A DNA stretch of 64,000 nucleotides from Acidovorax facilis (GCF_023913775.1 NZ_JAMXAX010000017.1:1-64000), one strand, 5' to 3'; counted from the stretch's first letter, positions 8,484 to 18,530 are shown. Notes: generated by a model not told the origin, from the sequence alone. Translations and numbers: made by a program.

Positions 8484-10807
8484 TCAGCCTTTTTGCTTCA
8501 GCCGGGCCCGTGCGCGCGCTCTCAGCGACAGGTACATGATGATCGCTATCAGCACCGCCGCCGACACGCCCAGGACAATCAGCAACAGCGGATTGCGCGA
8601 AAGAAACCACTGGGTATACAGCAAGGGGCCCAACTGACCCACATGGTAGTTTTTCTCGGCCACCAGGCTGTCCACCTGCTTGCCCCGGATGACCGTGGTG
8701 CTGCCCTGCACGTGTTTGAGCATTTCGGCATCCAGCAGTGCATCCATCACTTGCGACAGACCTGCAGGCTGGTTGCTGGCAACGAGCACCACACTGCGGC
8801 CACCGCGCAAAGGCGATTCAAAACCTGCCACCAGAGCATCGGTGCTGTCGCTGGAAAACGCAACCTGGCTGCGCCGTGCGTGCACGCTGGAGTCCTCGCC
8901 AAAGCCCCACCAGCGCAGCAGGCGGTTGGCGAAATCCGACATCTGGAAACTCTTGGTTTCGCCCTGCAGGAGGGCCGGAATGGAACTGGCCCATTGCTTG
9001 AGCAGGGGCTGGTTGCCGCCGGAGGCAATGACCAGCAGGTCCTTGTCGGCAAGCCGCTCCACCTGCTGGGCCTGCGCCACGGTCACGCCCAGGGCAGGGT
9101 ATCCCGTGACGCGCCCCATGACACCCATCAGGCCCAGATAGGCCGCGTACTCCTGCGCACCCGGCTTGTCCGGCATCACCACCGCAGATTCAGAAAGGTC
9201 TGCCATGCGTGTGAACGGGAACCCTGCATTGCCAAAGGCCGCCAGATCCGGCATGGCGATGAAATGCGGAAAACCGGAGATGTCGATGGTCGAATCGGCC
9301 TCGACAGAACCCCGGACGTTGTCGAGTGGCACGTCCTTGCAGGCGCCCTGCTTGACCACGTCGTAGTAGTAATGCATCTGCAGCTGCGACTGGGCCGGCA
9401 GCTTGAACAGCGGGATGTGGAACGTCTCGCGCTCCGGCGCCATCTCGCCCTTGGGGACCACCTTGGTCAGCAGGCGGTCCAGAGCGCCGGGTTCTTCATG
9501 GTTCACTGCGTGCAGGGGCAACGAACGCAGGAACTGCTGGTTCACATTGATGTTGAGGGTGGACTTGTCCGGGTTCGGGCGCGGGGTATAGCGATACCGC
9601 AGGTCCACCGGGATGCCCTTCTGGCGCCATGCGAACAGGTCGGGCGGCAGGAAGAAGTTCAGGCGGATCAGGTCTGGCGAGTAACCGGACACGTTGAGTG
9701 AATCGGCCTCGACCAGTTCACCAAATTTCACGGGCCGGTCATTGGACAGCCAGTTGGGCGCGTCGTACGGCTTGCGGGGCTTGAGTTCCGTGACCTCGGT
9801 GATCCGTGCCAGCGGGCCGGACAGGGCCGAGGAACCGATGGCCAGTGCCTTGGCGGCAACGCCAAGCTCGGCCTCGTCCCGCCCCATGACCAGCAGCAGC
9901 TTGCCATGGCGGTCTGCCGGGTGGCTCACCACGGCCACGGTGGGGCCCTGGATGTCTGGCAGGTCAGCCCGGCGGGCGCTTGCGCCTTGCCAGCGACCAT
10001 CACCACCGCGTTGCCGCGCGCGGGGAGTTCGCCCACCAGTGACGGGAACCTCGCTCCCCGGAAACCCGCCAGCGCGCCAAACCAGGACGACATCGTGCCT
10101 GCGGCCTGCAAGGTGCCCGTGTTGGGCACTGCGCCGAACACCATCGGCAGCTCCAGCGGGCGCACATCGCGGCGATCAAAGAAAGGCTGCGGCAGCAGCG
10201 CCAGATCGTTTGTCTGGGCCACGGGCGCCACCGTCAGTTCCAGCACGCTGTCGTTGCCGACGTTGGCCCACAGGCTGGAGTGCAGCGGGTCTTCGCACTC
10301 CATCGTGTAGTGGCCGATCAGCTGCAGGTTGAGCCGGTTGAACTCGGTGATGAGGCGCGGCGGGATGACGATCTCGCGCTGCAGGTTTTCGCCCGCCTGC
10401 TGCGTGGTCACCGGAATGGTGGCGGCCACCTGCTCGTTCACCAGCACCTTGATATGGGACAGGTTGGGGAGCAGGGCGGGCGAGTAGGAGTAGTTCAGCT
10501 TCAGTCGCGCGCCTGTGACCACTTCGTCGTTGCGCACGCTGAACGCCACACCGCTCGTGCCGTCCACACCCCGCAATTGCAGCGGAAACAGGGCCCCCAG
10601 GTCCTTGAAACTGGTGCGGTGTACACGCACTCCACTCTCGGTCGGTTGCGCCGCAGCCAGCATTTCCGCCCCAGCCAAGCCCGCTGGTGCAGGGGCCGCA
10701 GCAAGTTGGGATACGGGCACGGCCGTCCCTGTCAGTACCAAGGCCAGCATGGCAGGCAGCATGCGCTTGCGCGGCAGCCGCGCTGTCGGATGTCTTTTGG
10801 GAATCAT
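8484..10807 (-). pseudogene. bcsB: Cellulose synthase regulatory subunit BcsB, interrupted by one frameshift
   Basis: BcsB is the periplasmic, C-terminally anchored partner of BcsA. The first part (from 10807) starts with a signal peptide and runs in frame to about base 9966 (…VAGKAQAPAGL). There the frame breaks and stops 39 bases later. The rest reads on in the next frame to 8484. Restoring one base after CTG at 9965/9966 gives AGL-DLPDIQGPTVAVVSHP, which continues smoothly into the second part (GKLLLVMGRDEAEL…). The joined product would be about 774 residues, the normal length, ending in a membrane helix (LLLIVLGVSAAVLIAIIMYL). The lesion is not in a homopolymer. It is either a real inactivating mutation or a sequence error. 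Confidence 0.9.
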
Positions 10808-10837
10808 GGTGTCGAGTCTTTGGAAACAGGGAAAGGC

Positions 10838-13025
10838 TTAGCGGGGCTTGAGGGACTTGACGGCGGAGACGGTCAGTTGTCCCATGCCGCGCACTCCAAT
10901 CGCAATCACGCTCCAGAGCGAGCGCAGCGGCTTGTCGCGCTGGCCCGTGCCCCAAGTGGCAATCCAGGCATCCGCCCGTGCAAAGGTCAGCGATGCCAGT
11001 TCGGCCTGCTGGCGCAGACTGAGGTTGTCGAACTTCACGCCCAGACGCCCCTTGCCACTGAACGTGACAACGGCCGGAAAAACACCTTCTTCGTCGGACC
11101 GGAACAGCGACACGGAAAGGCGGCTGCCCATGGGAATGTCGCTGTCCGCCGGAACGGACAGGCCCAGCCCGTGCTGCGAAAAATCTTCGGTCTTGCAAAC
11201 CAGCGTGCGGCCGTTATCAAAGCGGATGACAGCGGGCAGGGCAGCCGCCACGCGCGGTGTGCCACGGATCTGGCGCGTCTCGCTGGCCACCGCCACACTG
11301 GCGCCCAGCAGGATGACGTTGTAGGTGGTCCAGACCATGTTGATGACCAGCGTGGTGGTTTCGTCGCCTGCGGAGGAGAACAGCTTCCAGATCCCCACCG
11401 CAAAACCCACCAGATTGATCACCAACAGCACCACATAAGGCCGTGCAATGGTCCAGTCGAAATAGGCTTTCTCGATCACGCCCCCCCTTGGCCGTCACGT
11501 TGAACTTGCCCAGCTTGGGGTTGATGAAGGCAACGATCACCGGGCGCATGATGTACCAGGCCAGCACTGACTCGTACACCTCATTCCAGAACGAGTGGCG
11601 AAAGCGCCCCTGGATGCGGGAGTTGGTCACGCTGGCGTGGGCCAGGTGGGGCAGCGCATAGGCGGTGATCATCAGCGCCGTGGCCTGGAACACGTGGGCC
11701 CCGAAGAACAGGTAGGCCAGCGGTGCAGTCAGAAACACCAGGCGCGGCAGTCCGTAGAAGAAATGCAGCATTGCGTTCAGGTAGCACAGCCGCTGGCCGA
11801 ACTTGAGACCCTTGCCAAAGAGCGGGTTGTCGGTACGCGCGATCTGCGCCATGCCCCGCGCCCAGCGAATGCGCTGGCCTACGTGGCCGGAAAGGCTCTC
11901 GGTGGCCAGGCCCGCAGCCTGAGGCACTTCGAGGTAAGCCGTGTTGTAGCCCAGGCGGCTGAGCTTGAGCGCCGTGTGGGCGTCCTCGGTCACGGTTTCT
12001 ACCGCAATGCCACCCACTTCCAGCAATTCCTTGCGGCGGATGATGGCGCAAGAACCGCAGAAGAACGACGCGTTCCAGAGGTCGTTGCCGTCCTGGACGA
12101 TGCCGTAGAACAACTCGCCCTCGTTGGGCATCCGGTGGAACGTGTCCAGGTTGCGCTCAAACGGATCCGGTGAGAAGAACACGTGCGGCGTCTGCAGCAT
12201 GACCAGGTTGGTGTCCTTGAAGAACCAGCCCATGCAGACCTGCAGGAAGGAACGCGTGGGGATGTGGTCGCAGTCAAAGATGGCGATGTATTCGGAACTC
12301 GTGACTTTGAGCGCCGCGTTGATGTTGCCCGCCTTGGCGTGGTGGTTGTTGTCTCGGATCAGGTAGCCGACGCCCAGCTCTTCGCAGAACTCACGGAACT
12401 CGGGACGGCGGCCGTCGTCGAGCACATACACGTGCAGGCGATCGGCGGGCCAGTCCAGGCTCATGGCCGAGAACACCGTCTGGCGCACCACTTCAAGCGG
12501 CTCGTTGTAGGTCGGAATGAACACATCCACGCTGGGCCAAGTGCTGATGTCCTGGGGCATGGGAACCGGGCGGCGTTGCAGGGGCCACGCCGTCTGGAAG
12601 TAGCCAATGAGCAGCACCGCAAAGGCATACAGCTCTGCCAGCACCAGGCCATAGCCGAATGCCGCATCCAGCCAGTTGGTAAAGCCGATGGTGTCGGTAA
12701 AACGCCAGTAGATGTAACGCGACGAGGCCGAGATCGACAGCACGATCATCGCCAGCGTGGACAGGCGGCCGGGGGTCCTGCTCAGCAGCAAGGCCGCACC
12801 AAAAGAACCCACCGAAAAGAGAATCTGCCCCTGGAGATCCAGCGGTACGCTGATGACCAACCCCATCAGCAAGGCACTGAACACCACAGCCGCTACACGC
12901 GCTACGGGGTGCTGCCACAGATCCCACCCGGTGATGGCATGCACCACGGTGCGCCAGTGTGCCTGGGGACTGTGCGAATCGGCGTCAGCTACCTCGTCGG
13001 CCTGCGGGCGTTGGTCGATACTCAT
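10838..13025 (-). pseudogene. bcsA: Cellulose synthase catalytic subunit BcsA, frameshifted before the PilZ domain
   Basis: BcsA polymerises UDP-glucose into beta-1,4-glucan at the inner membrane under cyclic di-GMP control. The first frame, from ATG 13025 (ATGA overlap with bcsQ), holds the membrane helices and the GT2 core: IPTYNEP, DDGRRPEF, the DCD metal site, TED and QRIRW. It ends at KFNVTAKGG, where a run of seven G (plus strand C 11481-11487) puts the frame off by one. With six G it would read KGGVIEKAYFDW and continue to 10838 through the last helices and the PilZ domain, whose RGTPR (RxxxR) and DFSQHG (DxSxxG) cyclic di-GMP motifs are intact. Joined length is about 728 residues. A homopolymer error is a realistic alternative to true decay. 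Confidence 0.92.
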
Positions 13026-13804
13026 TGCGCGGCTCCAGCCAGTGGCAGTCGCAGGCGCTGCGCAAGGACGCGCGCGCACTTGCGCAGATCATCGGCCGCC
13101 TGGCCTTGGGGGTCATACTCCAGCACGCTCTGGTCGTAGGCGAGCGCCTCGCGCACCGCCTGGTCTTCGTGGACCACGCCCACCAGGCGCTCACCCAGGT
13201 TGTCCTGCATCACACGCGTGATGTCTTTGGACAACTGGCGCGCGCCGTCCACCTGATTGAGCACGTACAGCGTTTCGGAAAAATCAGGGCGCGGTGTGCA
13301 GTAGGTGTGCACCAGCCGCTGCATCAGGGCCAGCGCCGCATAAGACGCCGCATCCGGCAGGCTGACCACCACCACCACCTGGGCCGCCGACAGCGCCTGC
13401 TGCATATAAACAGAAGGACCGGGCGGCGTGTCGATCAGCACCACGGCATCCTCCGGCAGTTCCAGGCCCTGCAATTGCTGCTCCAGCCAGTTCGGGTGTG
13501 CGTCCAGGTGCCGCTCGAAAGCGACGCGGTCAGACTCGTTCACCACGCCATAGGGCAGCACATGCACACCCGATGGGCTTTGCACGCAGACCGAGCCCCA
13601 GTCTTCGCCTGCCAGGCTGGCACGGGATACACCGGCCAGAGAACGGGGATCGGCGCCGAAATGCAAGCCCAGCGCATTCTGGGGATCCATGTCCACCACC
13701 AGCAACGTCGCAACACCTTCGCGCTGCAGGGCGGTGGCCAGGTTGGCCGTCAGGGTCGTCTTGCCCACGCCACCTTTGGCAGAAACGATGGCAATCACTT
13801 TCAT
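13022..13804 (-). CDS. bcsQ: Cellulose biosynthesis protein BcsQ (ParA/MinD-type ATPase)
   Basis: A 260-residue P-loop ATPase of the SIMIBI class with a deviant Walker A motif KGGVGKTT (residues 10-17), VVDMDPQN for the A-prime motif and VLIDTPPGPS for Walker B. In enterobacteria BcsQ is needed for cellulose secretion and for polar placement of the synthase complex. It overlaps the upstream bcsP/R-like gene and the downstream bcsA by ATGA on both sides, so translation of the three is probably coupled. The position between a BcsR-like protein and BcsA is typical of proteobacterial bcs operons. Confidence 0.92.
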   Translation of the reverse strand: MKVIAIVSAKGGVGKTTLTANLATALQREGVATLLVVDMDPQNALGLHFGADPRSLAGVSRASLAGEDWGSVCVQSPSGVHVLPYGVVNESDRVAFERHLDAHPNWLEQQLQGLELPEDAVVLIDTPPGPSVYMQQALSAAQVVVVVSLPDAASYAALALMQRLVHTYCTPRPDFSETLYVLNQVDGARQLSKDITRVMQDNLGERLVGVVHEDQAVREALAYDQSVLEYDPQGQAADDLRKCARVLAQRLRLPLAGAAQ

Positions 13805-14337
13805 AGGTGGCCCTTGCGAGGCTGCCAGGCGGGTGCTGGCGCTGCGCCGCCGGCCACAGGGGCACCTGCCAGACGCGCAAAAACCGATGGGAGGTCCACC
13901 GGCAAGGACTCCTGGTGCACGGCCTGCTCTTCAGCAACAGTCGGCGCAGCCTGTCCACGCAGACCCGCAAGGCCCGCCAGGGGGGAGCGCGAGGCCAGCG
14001 CAGCCGCTGGCGGCAGACGGTCTGCCGATACTGCTGCGGGCGCGGCCACCGGGCGGGGCAACTCGGCGGCGACGGGTGCAGTACGCTGCACTGCCACAAC
14101 GTGCTCTGGTCGCGCCGAAGCGGAGGCCTGAGCCTGCTGGGGAAGCGGCGCCGCAGCGGTACCGGCGCTTCGGTCTACCGAGGGCACGTCATCGGCCACG
14201 GCATTGCGCACGGCGGAAACAAGGGGCCAGCGCTCGTTGGAGAGTTGGTGCTCCTGCTTGCGGGCCAGCTCATGGTAGGGGTCTGCCTTGGCCCCAAACT
14301 GCTGAAAGAGGTTCACGATGTCGTCTGAGTGTTTCAT
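13801..14337 (-). CDS. Cellulose operon accessory protein, BcsR/BcsP-like with Ala/Pro-rich tail
   Basis: A 178-residue protein whose first 45 residues resemble the small BcsR/YhjR family: DDIVNLFQQFG, then YHELARKQ and the RWPL motif near residue 37. The remaining 130 residues are Ala/Pro/Val-rich low-complexity sequence, like BcsO or BcsP proteins described from betaproteobacterial cellulose operons. No catalytic motif is present. BcsR-type proteins bind BcsQ in enterobacteria, and the four-base overlap with bcsQ here agrees with such a partnership. The exact family name is uncertain because the low-complexity tail gives no family signal. Confidence 0.7.
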   Translation of the reverse strand: MKHSDDIVNLFQQFGAKADPYHELARKQEHQLSNERWPLVSAVRNAVADDVPSVDRSAGTAAAPLPQQAQASASARPEHVVAVQRTAPVAAELPRPVAAPAAVSADRLPPAAALASRSPLAGLAGLRGQAAPTVAEEQAVHQESLPVDLPSVFARLAGAPVAGGAAPAPAWQPRKGHL

Positions 14338-14381
14338 GGGTCACCGCCAATGCCGCAACATATAGATCCGAAACCCGGTGC

Positions 14382-14858
14382 TCAGCGCGACAGCTGAAGG
14401 TGTACACACCCCCAGGCATCTGCAGGTGCGCACTGCACCACCTTGAGTTGCCCGGCACCCGCTTGGTCGAACCAGCTTTGGTAGACCCCTTCGAGGAAAC
14501 CACCCGACCACTGCACGTGGTCCGGCCCGAATGCAGCAGATACGGGCGAGAGGCTGTGGTGGATGTTCAACTGTGCAACTTCCTGCGTCAAATCGACCCA
14601 GCCCCAGTCGATGCTCGTCCAGACCGCCGTCATGCTGCGCTGCAGGTCTTCCACAGTGACACACGCTGGCAAAGGATGGTCTGCCGCAAACCGCGCGCCC
14701 ACCCGGAACATCAGCGCGCGAAGGTCTTCCGGTGGCAGCGCAGCGACAAACTCCGCTGCAAGAGCCTGGAAAAACCCTCGCCATTGCACCGAACACTGCT
14801 GCCGGGCCAGGTGCGCGGCGATGTCGGGGCTCGAAGGCATGGAAACAATTTGAGACAT
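14382..14858 (-). CDS. bcsD: Cellulose synthase subunit BcsD
   Basis: A 158-residue protein matching the periplasmic BcsD family of type I cellulose operons, which forms an octameric ring that helps align glucan chains into ordered fibrils. Recognisable features are the LPPEDLRALMFRVGARFAAD segment, DLQRSM-AVW, DWGWVDL at about residues 84-90, LNIHHSLSP and the C-terminal GFLEGVY--W. It is the first gene of the operon, with 44 bases to the next gene. No strong Shine-Dalgarno precedes the chosen ATG; a second ATG six codons later is possible. Presence of bcsD predicts crystalline rather than amorphous cellulose if the operon works. Confidence 0.88.
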   Translation of the reverse strand: MSQIVSMPSSPDIAAHLARQQCSVQWRGFFQALAAEFVAALPPEDLRALMFRVGARFAADHPLPACVTVEDLQRSMTAVWTSIDWGWVDLTQEVAQLNIHHSLSPVSAAFGPDHVQWSGGFLEGVYQSWFDQAGAGQLKVVQCAPADAWGCVHLQLSR

Positions 14859-15190
14859 GGTGCAAGCACGAGCAAGCTTCGGGCCCGTTTTTGACGGCCG
14901 TCAGCAAGATGAACTAAGGGTTTACCACGTGCATTTTTTGATACATGTGGTTTCAAACAGCGTTTTCGGGAATTCTAGAAGCCACGCCGTGACAAATGAC
15001 GCTTGTGGCGACGAACCAAAGGTCAACTTAGTTCAACTGGCGGTAACTACGTAGAAGTTTGTGGGTGTCACGCCACAAGAACTAATTATTTACTATTTGG
15101 ATTAGCCAATCCATAGTCTTAATTAATTAGAAAACCCCATTTGTGGGGGCGCACCACAATCGGCTAGAGGGCTAATGTGCCCCAGATGTT
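14859..15190 (-). promoter_or_regulatory. AT-rich regulatory region upstream of the bcs operon, with several dyads
   Basis: This 332-bp gap separates bcsD from the end of mnmA and is clearly richer in A and T than its surroundings. It holds an imperfect palindrome CCACGTGCAT / ATACATGTGG (14925-14934 and 14941-14950), a distant inverted pair CTTGTGGCG / CGCCACAAG (15002-15010 and 15071-15079), and TGAACTAA / TTAGTTCA (about 14910 and 15028). No convincing sigma-70 promoter stands out on the minus strand; TAGAAT near 14975 could be a -10 with a poor -35. The dyads are the best candidates for operators of cellulose control. Confidence 0.55.
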
Positions 15191-16321
15191 TCAGTCTGTC
15201 GCACCAAAAATGACCCCGCCCCCGAGGCAGACCTCCCCGTCGTACAAGACCGCACTCTGTCCCGGCGTCACCGCCCACTGCGCCTGTGGGAAACGCAGCT
15301 GAAAACCCGCGCCGTCCGCGCTGACGACGGTGCACGCGGCGTCCTGCTGCCGGTAGCGGGTCTTGGCGGCATAGTTCCCCGGCACAGGGGGGTGGCCGGA
15401 CGTCCAGCTGGCATCTTGCGCCTCCAGGGCGGAGGACAGCAGCCAGGGGTGGTCGTGCCCCTGCACCACGCGCAGCGTGTTCCTGGCCAGGTCCTTGCGG
15501 GCCACAAACCAGGGCGCATGCTCGCCGCCGCCACGTTGTGCGCCCTTCTCCTTGATTCCGCCGATGCCCAGGCCCTGGCGCTGGCCCAAGGTGTAGAACG
15601 ACAAGCCCACATGCTGGCCCAGCTTGCGGCCCCGGTCGTCCAGGATGGGGCCGGGCTCATGGCTGATGTAACGGTTCAGGAACTCGCGGAACGGCCGCTC
15701 GCCAATGAAGCAGATGCCCGTGGAATCCTTCTTCTTGGCATTGGGCAGGCCAATCTCCTCGGCGATCCGGCGCACCTCGGTCTTGTGCAACTCGCCCACC
15801 GGGAACAGCGTCTTGGACAGCTGCGCCTGGTTCAGGCGGTGCAGAAAGTAGCTCTGGTCCTTGGAGGGATCCAGCCCCTTGAGCAGCTCGAACAGGCCGG
15901 AGGATGGGTTCTGACGCACGCGGGCGTAGTGCCCCGTGGCGATCTTCTCCGCGCCCAGGCGCATGGCATGGTCCAGAAAAGCCTTGAACTTGATCTCGGC
16001 GTTGCACAACACGTCTGGGTTGGGCGTGCGGCCCGCTTGGTACTCACGCAAGAACTCGGCAAAGACGCGGTCCTTGTAGTCGGCTGCGAAGTTGACGTGT
16101 TCGATCTCGATGCCGATCACATCGGCCACGGCGGCGGCGTCCACGAAGTCGATGTTGGACGAGCAGTATTCGCTGTCGTCGTCATCTTCCCAGTTCTTCA
16201 TGAAGATGCCGACGACTTCGTGGCCCTGTTGCTTGAGCAGGTGGGCGGTCACGGCAGAGTCCACTCCGCCCGAAAGGCCCACGACAACACGTTGTTTGGG
16301 CGGTTTGGTATTGGCAGTCAT
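15191..16321 (-). CDS. mnmA: tRNA-specific 2-thiouridylase MnmA
   Basis: A 376-residue cytoplasmic enzyme that puts sulfur on U34 of tRNAs for Lys, Glu and Gln. The N-terminal PP-loop SGGVDS (residues 17-22) adenylates the uridine. The two catalytic cysteines are seen in [11 protein letters not shown] (about residue 106) and [10 protein letters not shown] (about residue 203), as in the bacterial family. Length is normal. The start codon overlaps the stop of the upstream LysR gene by ATGA, so the housekeeping enzyme is translated behind a transcription regulator, an unusual pairing. Confidence 0.96.
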   Translation of the reverse strand: MTANTKPPKQRVVVGLSGGVDSAVTAHLLKQQGHEVVGIFMKNWEDDDDSEYCSSNIDFVDAAAVADVIGIEIEHVNFAADYKDRVFAEFLREYQAGRTPNPDVLCNAEIKFKAFLDHAMRLGAEKIATGHYARVRQNPSSGLFELLKGLDPSKDQSYFLHRLNQAQLSKTLFPVGELHKTEVRRIAEEIGLPNAKKKDSTGICFIGERPFREFLNRYISHEPGPILDDRGRKLGQHVGLSFYTLGQRQGLGIGGIKEKGAQRGGGEHAPWFVARKDLARNTLRVVQGHDHPWLLSSALEAQDASWTSGHPPVPGNYAAKTRYRQQDAACTVVSADGAGFQLRFPQAQWAVTPGQSAVLYDGEVCLGGGVIFGATD

Positions 16322-17265
16322 TGCCCCGATTGTATTTTTTGCGCCGTGGCAGCACTGCGTGGACGCACAGAACGCGTAGCCACCAGCAGGTCATAGAGCT
16401 GCTGCGCAGCGGGCGACAGCGATTTGCCCCTGCGTTTGATCAGCCCCATCTGGCGCGTCACCACGGGCTCGATCAGCGGAATGCTCACCAGCGTGGGATG
16501 GTCCTTGCCCGGCATGGCCAGGCTGGGCACGGCAGCCACGCCCAGGCCCGCCTCCACCAGGCCGAGCAGCGTGGTCACGTGCTTGGCCTCGTACAGGCAC
16601 TGGGGGCGGTCGGGCACGTTGGCCAGCGCCAGGTCCATCAACAGACGGTTTCCCGAGGTCTTGCCCACCGACATGAAGTCGTGCTGGCCCAGCTCTGCCC
16701 AGGTGACCTTCTTGCGCCGCGCCAGCACATGGTCGCGCCGGCAGGCGGCTACGAAGCGCTCGGCCAGCACGGGCTTGAACTCGATCTCGGCCTCCTGGCT
16801 GCCGATGAAATTGAGGCCAAAGTCGGCATCGCCCTGCGCCACGGCCACCAGCACCTCGTTGGCGCTGGCGTCGTGCACCTTGACGCGGATTTTCGGAAAC
16901 CGCTCGTGGTAGCGCTTGACCACCTGCGGCAAGAAGTAATACACGGCCGACGGCACGCAGGCAATCGTCACCTCGCCCATGCGGCGCGCGGCCACGTCGC
17001 CCAGGCCCATCAGCATGCCGTCCAGGTCATCCAGCCACACGCGGGTCTTGCGCGCAAAGTCACGGCCCACGGCCGTGAGCGTGACACGGCGCGTGGTGCG
17101 GTCAAGCAGGCGCACGCCCAGCGCTTCTTCGAGCTTGTCGATGCGACGGCTGAAGGCAGGCTGCGACAAGTGGATCGCCTCGGCCGCAGCACGAAAGCTC
17201 TGCAGCTCAGCCACCGCGGCAAAGGCCTGGATGTCAGCAAGATCGAATTTGTTGTTCATGGGCAT
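16318..17265 (-). CDS. LysR-family transcriptional regulator
   Basis: 315 residues with a winged helix-turn-helix at residues 8-67 ([31 protein letters not shown]) and a substrate-binding co-inducer domain behind it. It is divergent from the GalD/PrpF-like isomerase gene, with a 173-bp intergenic region carrying a 41-bp direct repeat that is the likely binding site. It probably controls the isomerase - TctC - porin genes to its right, in the usual LysR manner. The stop codon overlaps the mnmA start. The inducer is unknown; a tricarboxylate-type acid is an inference from the target genes. Confidence 0.9.
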   Translation of the reverse strand: MPMNNKFDLADIQAFAAVAELQSFRAAAEAIHLSQPAFSRRIDKLEEALGVRLLDRTTRRVTLTAVGRDFARKTRVWLDDLDGMLMGLGDVAARRMGEVTIACVPSAVYYFLPQVVKRYHERFPKIRVKVHDASANEVLVAVAQGDADFGLNFIGSQEAEIEFKPVLAERFVAACRRDHVLARRKKVTWAELGQHDFMSVGKTSGNRLLMDLALANVPDRPQCLYEAKHVTTLLGLVEAGLGVAAVPSLAMPGKDHPTLVSIPLIEPVVTRQMGLIKRRGKSLSPAAQQLYDLLVATRSVRPRSAATAQKIQSGQ

Positions 17266-17287
17266 GGGCTTTCAAGACGTTTCGCTG

Positions 17288-17406
17288 TTGCGCAGCACGC
17301 ATCAAACGATCAGAACATTGCAATTCACGAACGTGATTTCACCATGTACAAGGGCTCATAGCCTATTGCGCTGCATGCATCAATCATTGTCAACAATGCA
17401 ATTCAC
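17288..17406. promoter_or_regulatory. Direct-repeat operator between the LysR and isomerase genes
   Basis: Two 41-bp copies (17288-17328 and 17366-17406), 78 bp apart, agree at 32 of 41 positions. The best conserved parts are TTGCGC at the left, GCATCAA, and AACA-TGCAATTCAC at the right end. A 78-bp pitch and position between two divergent starts fit a LysR-type binding region with two sites. Confidence 0.7.
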
Positions 17407-17438
17407 AGAACAGATGAAGCGTCGCACCATGCCGACCC

Positions 17439-18530
17439 ATGAGCTACAACCTTCCTTGCGTTCTGATGCGTGGCGGCACTTCCCGGGGGCCGTTCTTCCT
17501 GGCCGACTGGCTGCCGCAAGACCCTGCGGCGCGCGACCGCACCCTGATCGCCGCGCTGGGCTCGCCGCATGAATTGCAGATTGACGGCCTGGGCGGAGGA
17601 AACTCGCTGACCAGCAAGGTGGCGATCGTTTCCAGGTCGGCACATGCCGACTGCGATGTGGACTACCTCTTCGCCCAAGTCAGTGTGGAAGAGGCCCGCG
17701 TGGACACGCGGCCCAACTGCGGCAACATGCTGGCGGGCGTGGGGCCTTTTGCCATCGAGCAGGGGCTGGTGCCCGCTTCCGGCCATGGAAACACCACCAC
17801 AGTACGGGTCTACAACGTCAACACCCGTTCACGCATTGATGTGCAGGTGTGTACCGCTGGCGGACGGGTGCACTACGACGGCGATGTGCATATTGACGGC
17901 GTGCAGGGCACTGCGGCACCGGTGCTGATGAACTTCCTGGACGCCTGGGGCGCCGTCACGGGCCAGATTTTCCCGACCGGCCAGCGCATCGACACCATCC
18001 ACGGCCTGCAGGTCACCTGTATCGATGCCGCCCAGGTGATGGTGCTCGTGCGGGCAGCGGACCTCGGCCTGTGCGGCAACGAGAGCCCTGCGGAGCTGGA
18101 TGCCAATGCCGAGCTGCTGTCCAGGCTGGAAGCATTGCGGTGCGAAGCCGGTCTGCGCATGGGCATGGGCGACGTATCGAACAGCGTGCTGCCCAAGCCC
18201 GTGATCGTGTCTGCGGGCGATCAACCGGGCAGCGTCGTCTCGCGCTATTTCACACCCCACCGCTGCCACCGCTCACACGCCGTGACCGGTGCGATTGGCG
18301 TGGCTGCTGCCCACGTGCTGCCAGGCACGGTGATCACCGACTCCCTGCAGCACGCCATTGCAGGCACACGCCGTGTGGAAGTGCTGCACCCCGCCGGCCG
18401 CATTCATGTGGACGTGGAACTCACCGAAGTGGACGGCCAATTCAAGCTGGTGCAGGCCGCGCTGGTCCGCACCGCGCGAAAGATTCTGGAGGGCACGCTG
18501 TTCGTTTCAGAAAACGCATTCACCCACTGA
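17439..18530 (+). CDS. PrpF-superfamily isomerase, GalD-like (4-oxalomesaconate tautomerase type)
   Basis: A 363-residue diaminopimelate-epimerase-fold isomerase of the PrpF/GalD family. The conserved stretches are MRGGTSRGPFF at residues 10-20, GLGGGNSLTSKVAIV, and NCGNMLAGVGPFAIE. Known members shift double bonds in unsaturated tricarboxylic acids, either 2-methylaconitate (PrpF) or 4-oxalomesaconate (GalD, gallate route). No prpC/prpD or gal genes lie nearby. The neighbours are instead a TctC binding protein, a porin and, further on, the tricarballylate genes, so an aconitate-like substrate is likely. It starts divergently from a LysR gene. Substrate assignment is open. Confidence 0.85.
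   Translation: MSYNLPCVLMRGGTSRGPFFLADWLPQDPAARDRTLIAALGSPHELQIDGLGGGNSLTSKVAIVSRSAHADCDVDYLFAQVSVEEARVDTRPNCGNMLAGVGPFAIEQGLVPASGHGNTTTVRVYNVNTRSRIDVQVCTAGGRVHYDGDVHIDGVQGTAAPVLMNFLDAWGAVTGQIFPTGQRIDTIHGLQVTCIDAAQVMVLVRAADLGLCGNESPAELDANAELLSRLEALRCEAGLRMGMGDVSNSVLPKPVIVSAGDQPGSVVSRYFTPHRCHRSHAVTGAIGVAAAHVLPGTVITDSLQHAIAGTRRVEVLHPAGRIHVDVELTEVDGQFKLVQAALVRTARKILEGTLFVSENAFTH

Noticed and set aside
7602-9701. 699-codon plus-strand frame opposite bcsC and bcsB
   Set aside because: It crosses the intergenic space of two real genes and has shadow-frame composition.
9938-11487. Programmed ribosomal frameshifting in bcsA and bcsB
   Set aside because: bcsB has no slippery heptamer at the break, and bcsA would need a +1 shift without a known stimulator; mutation or sequence error explains both more simply.
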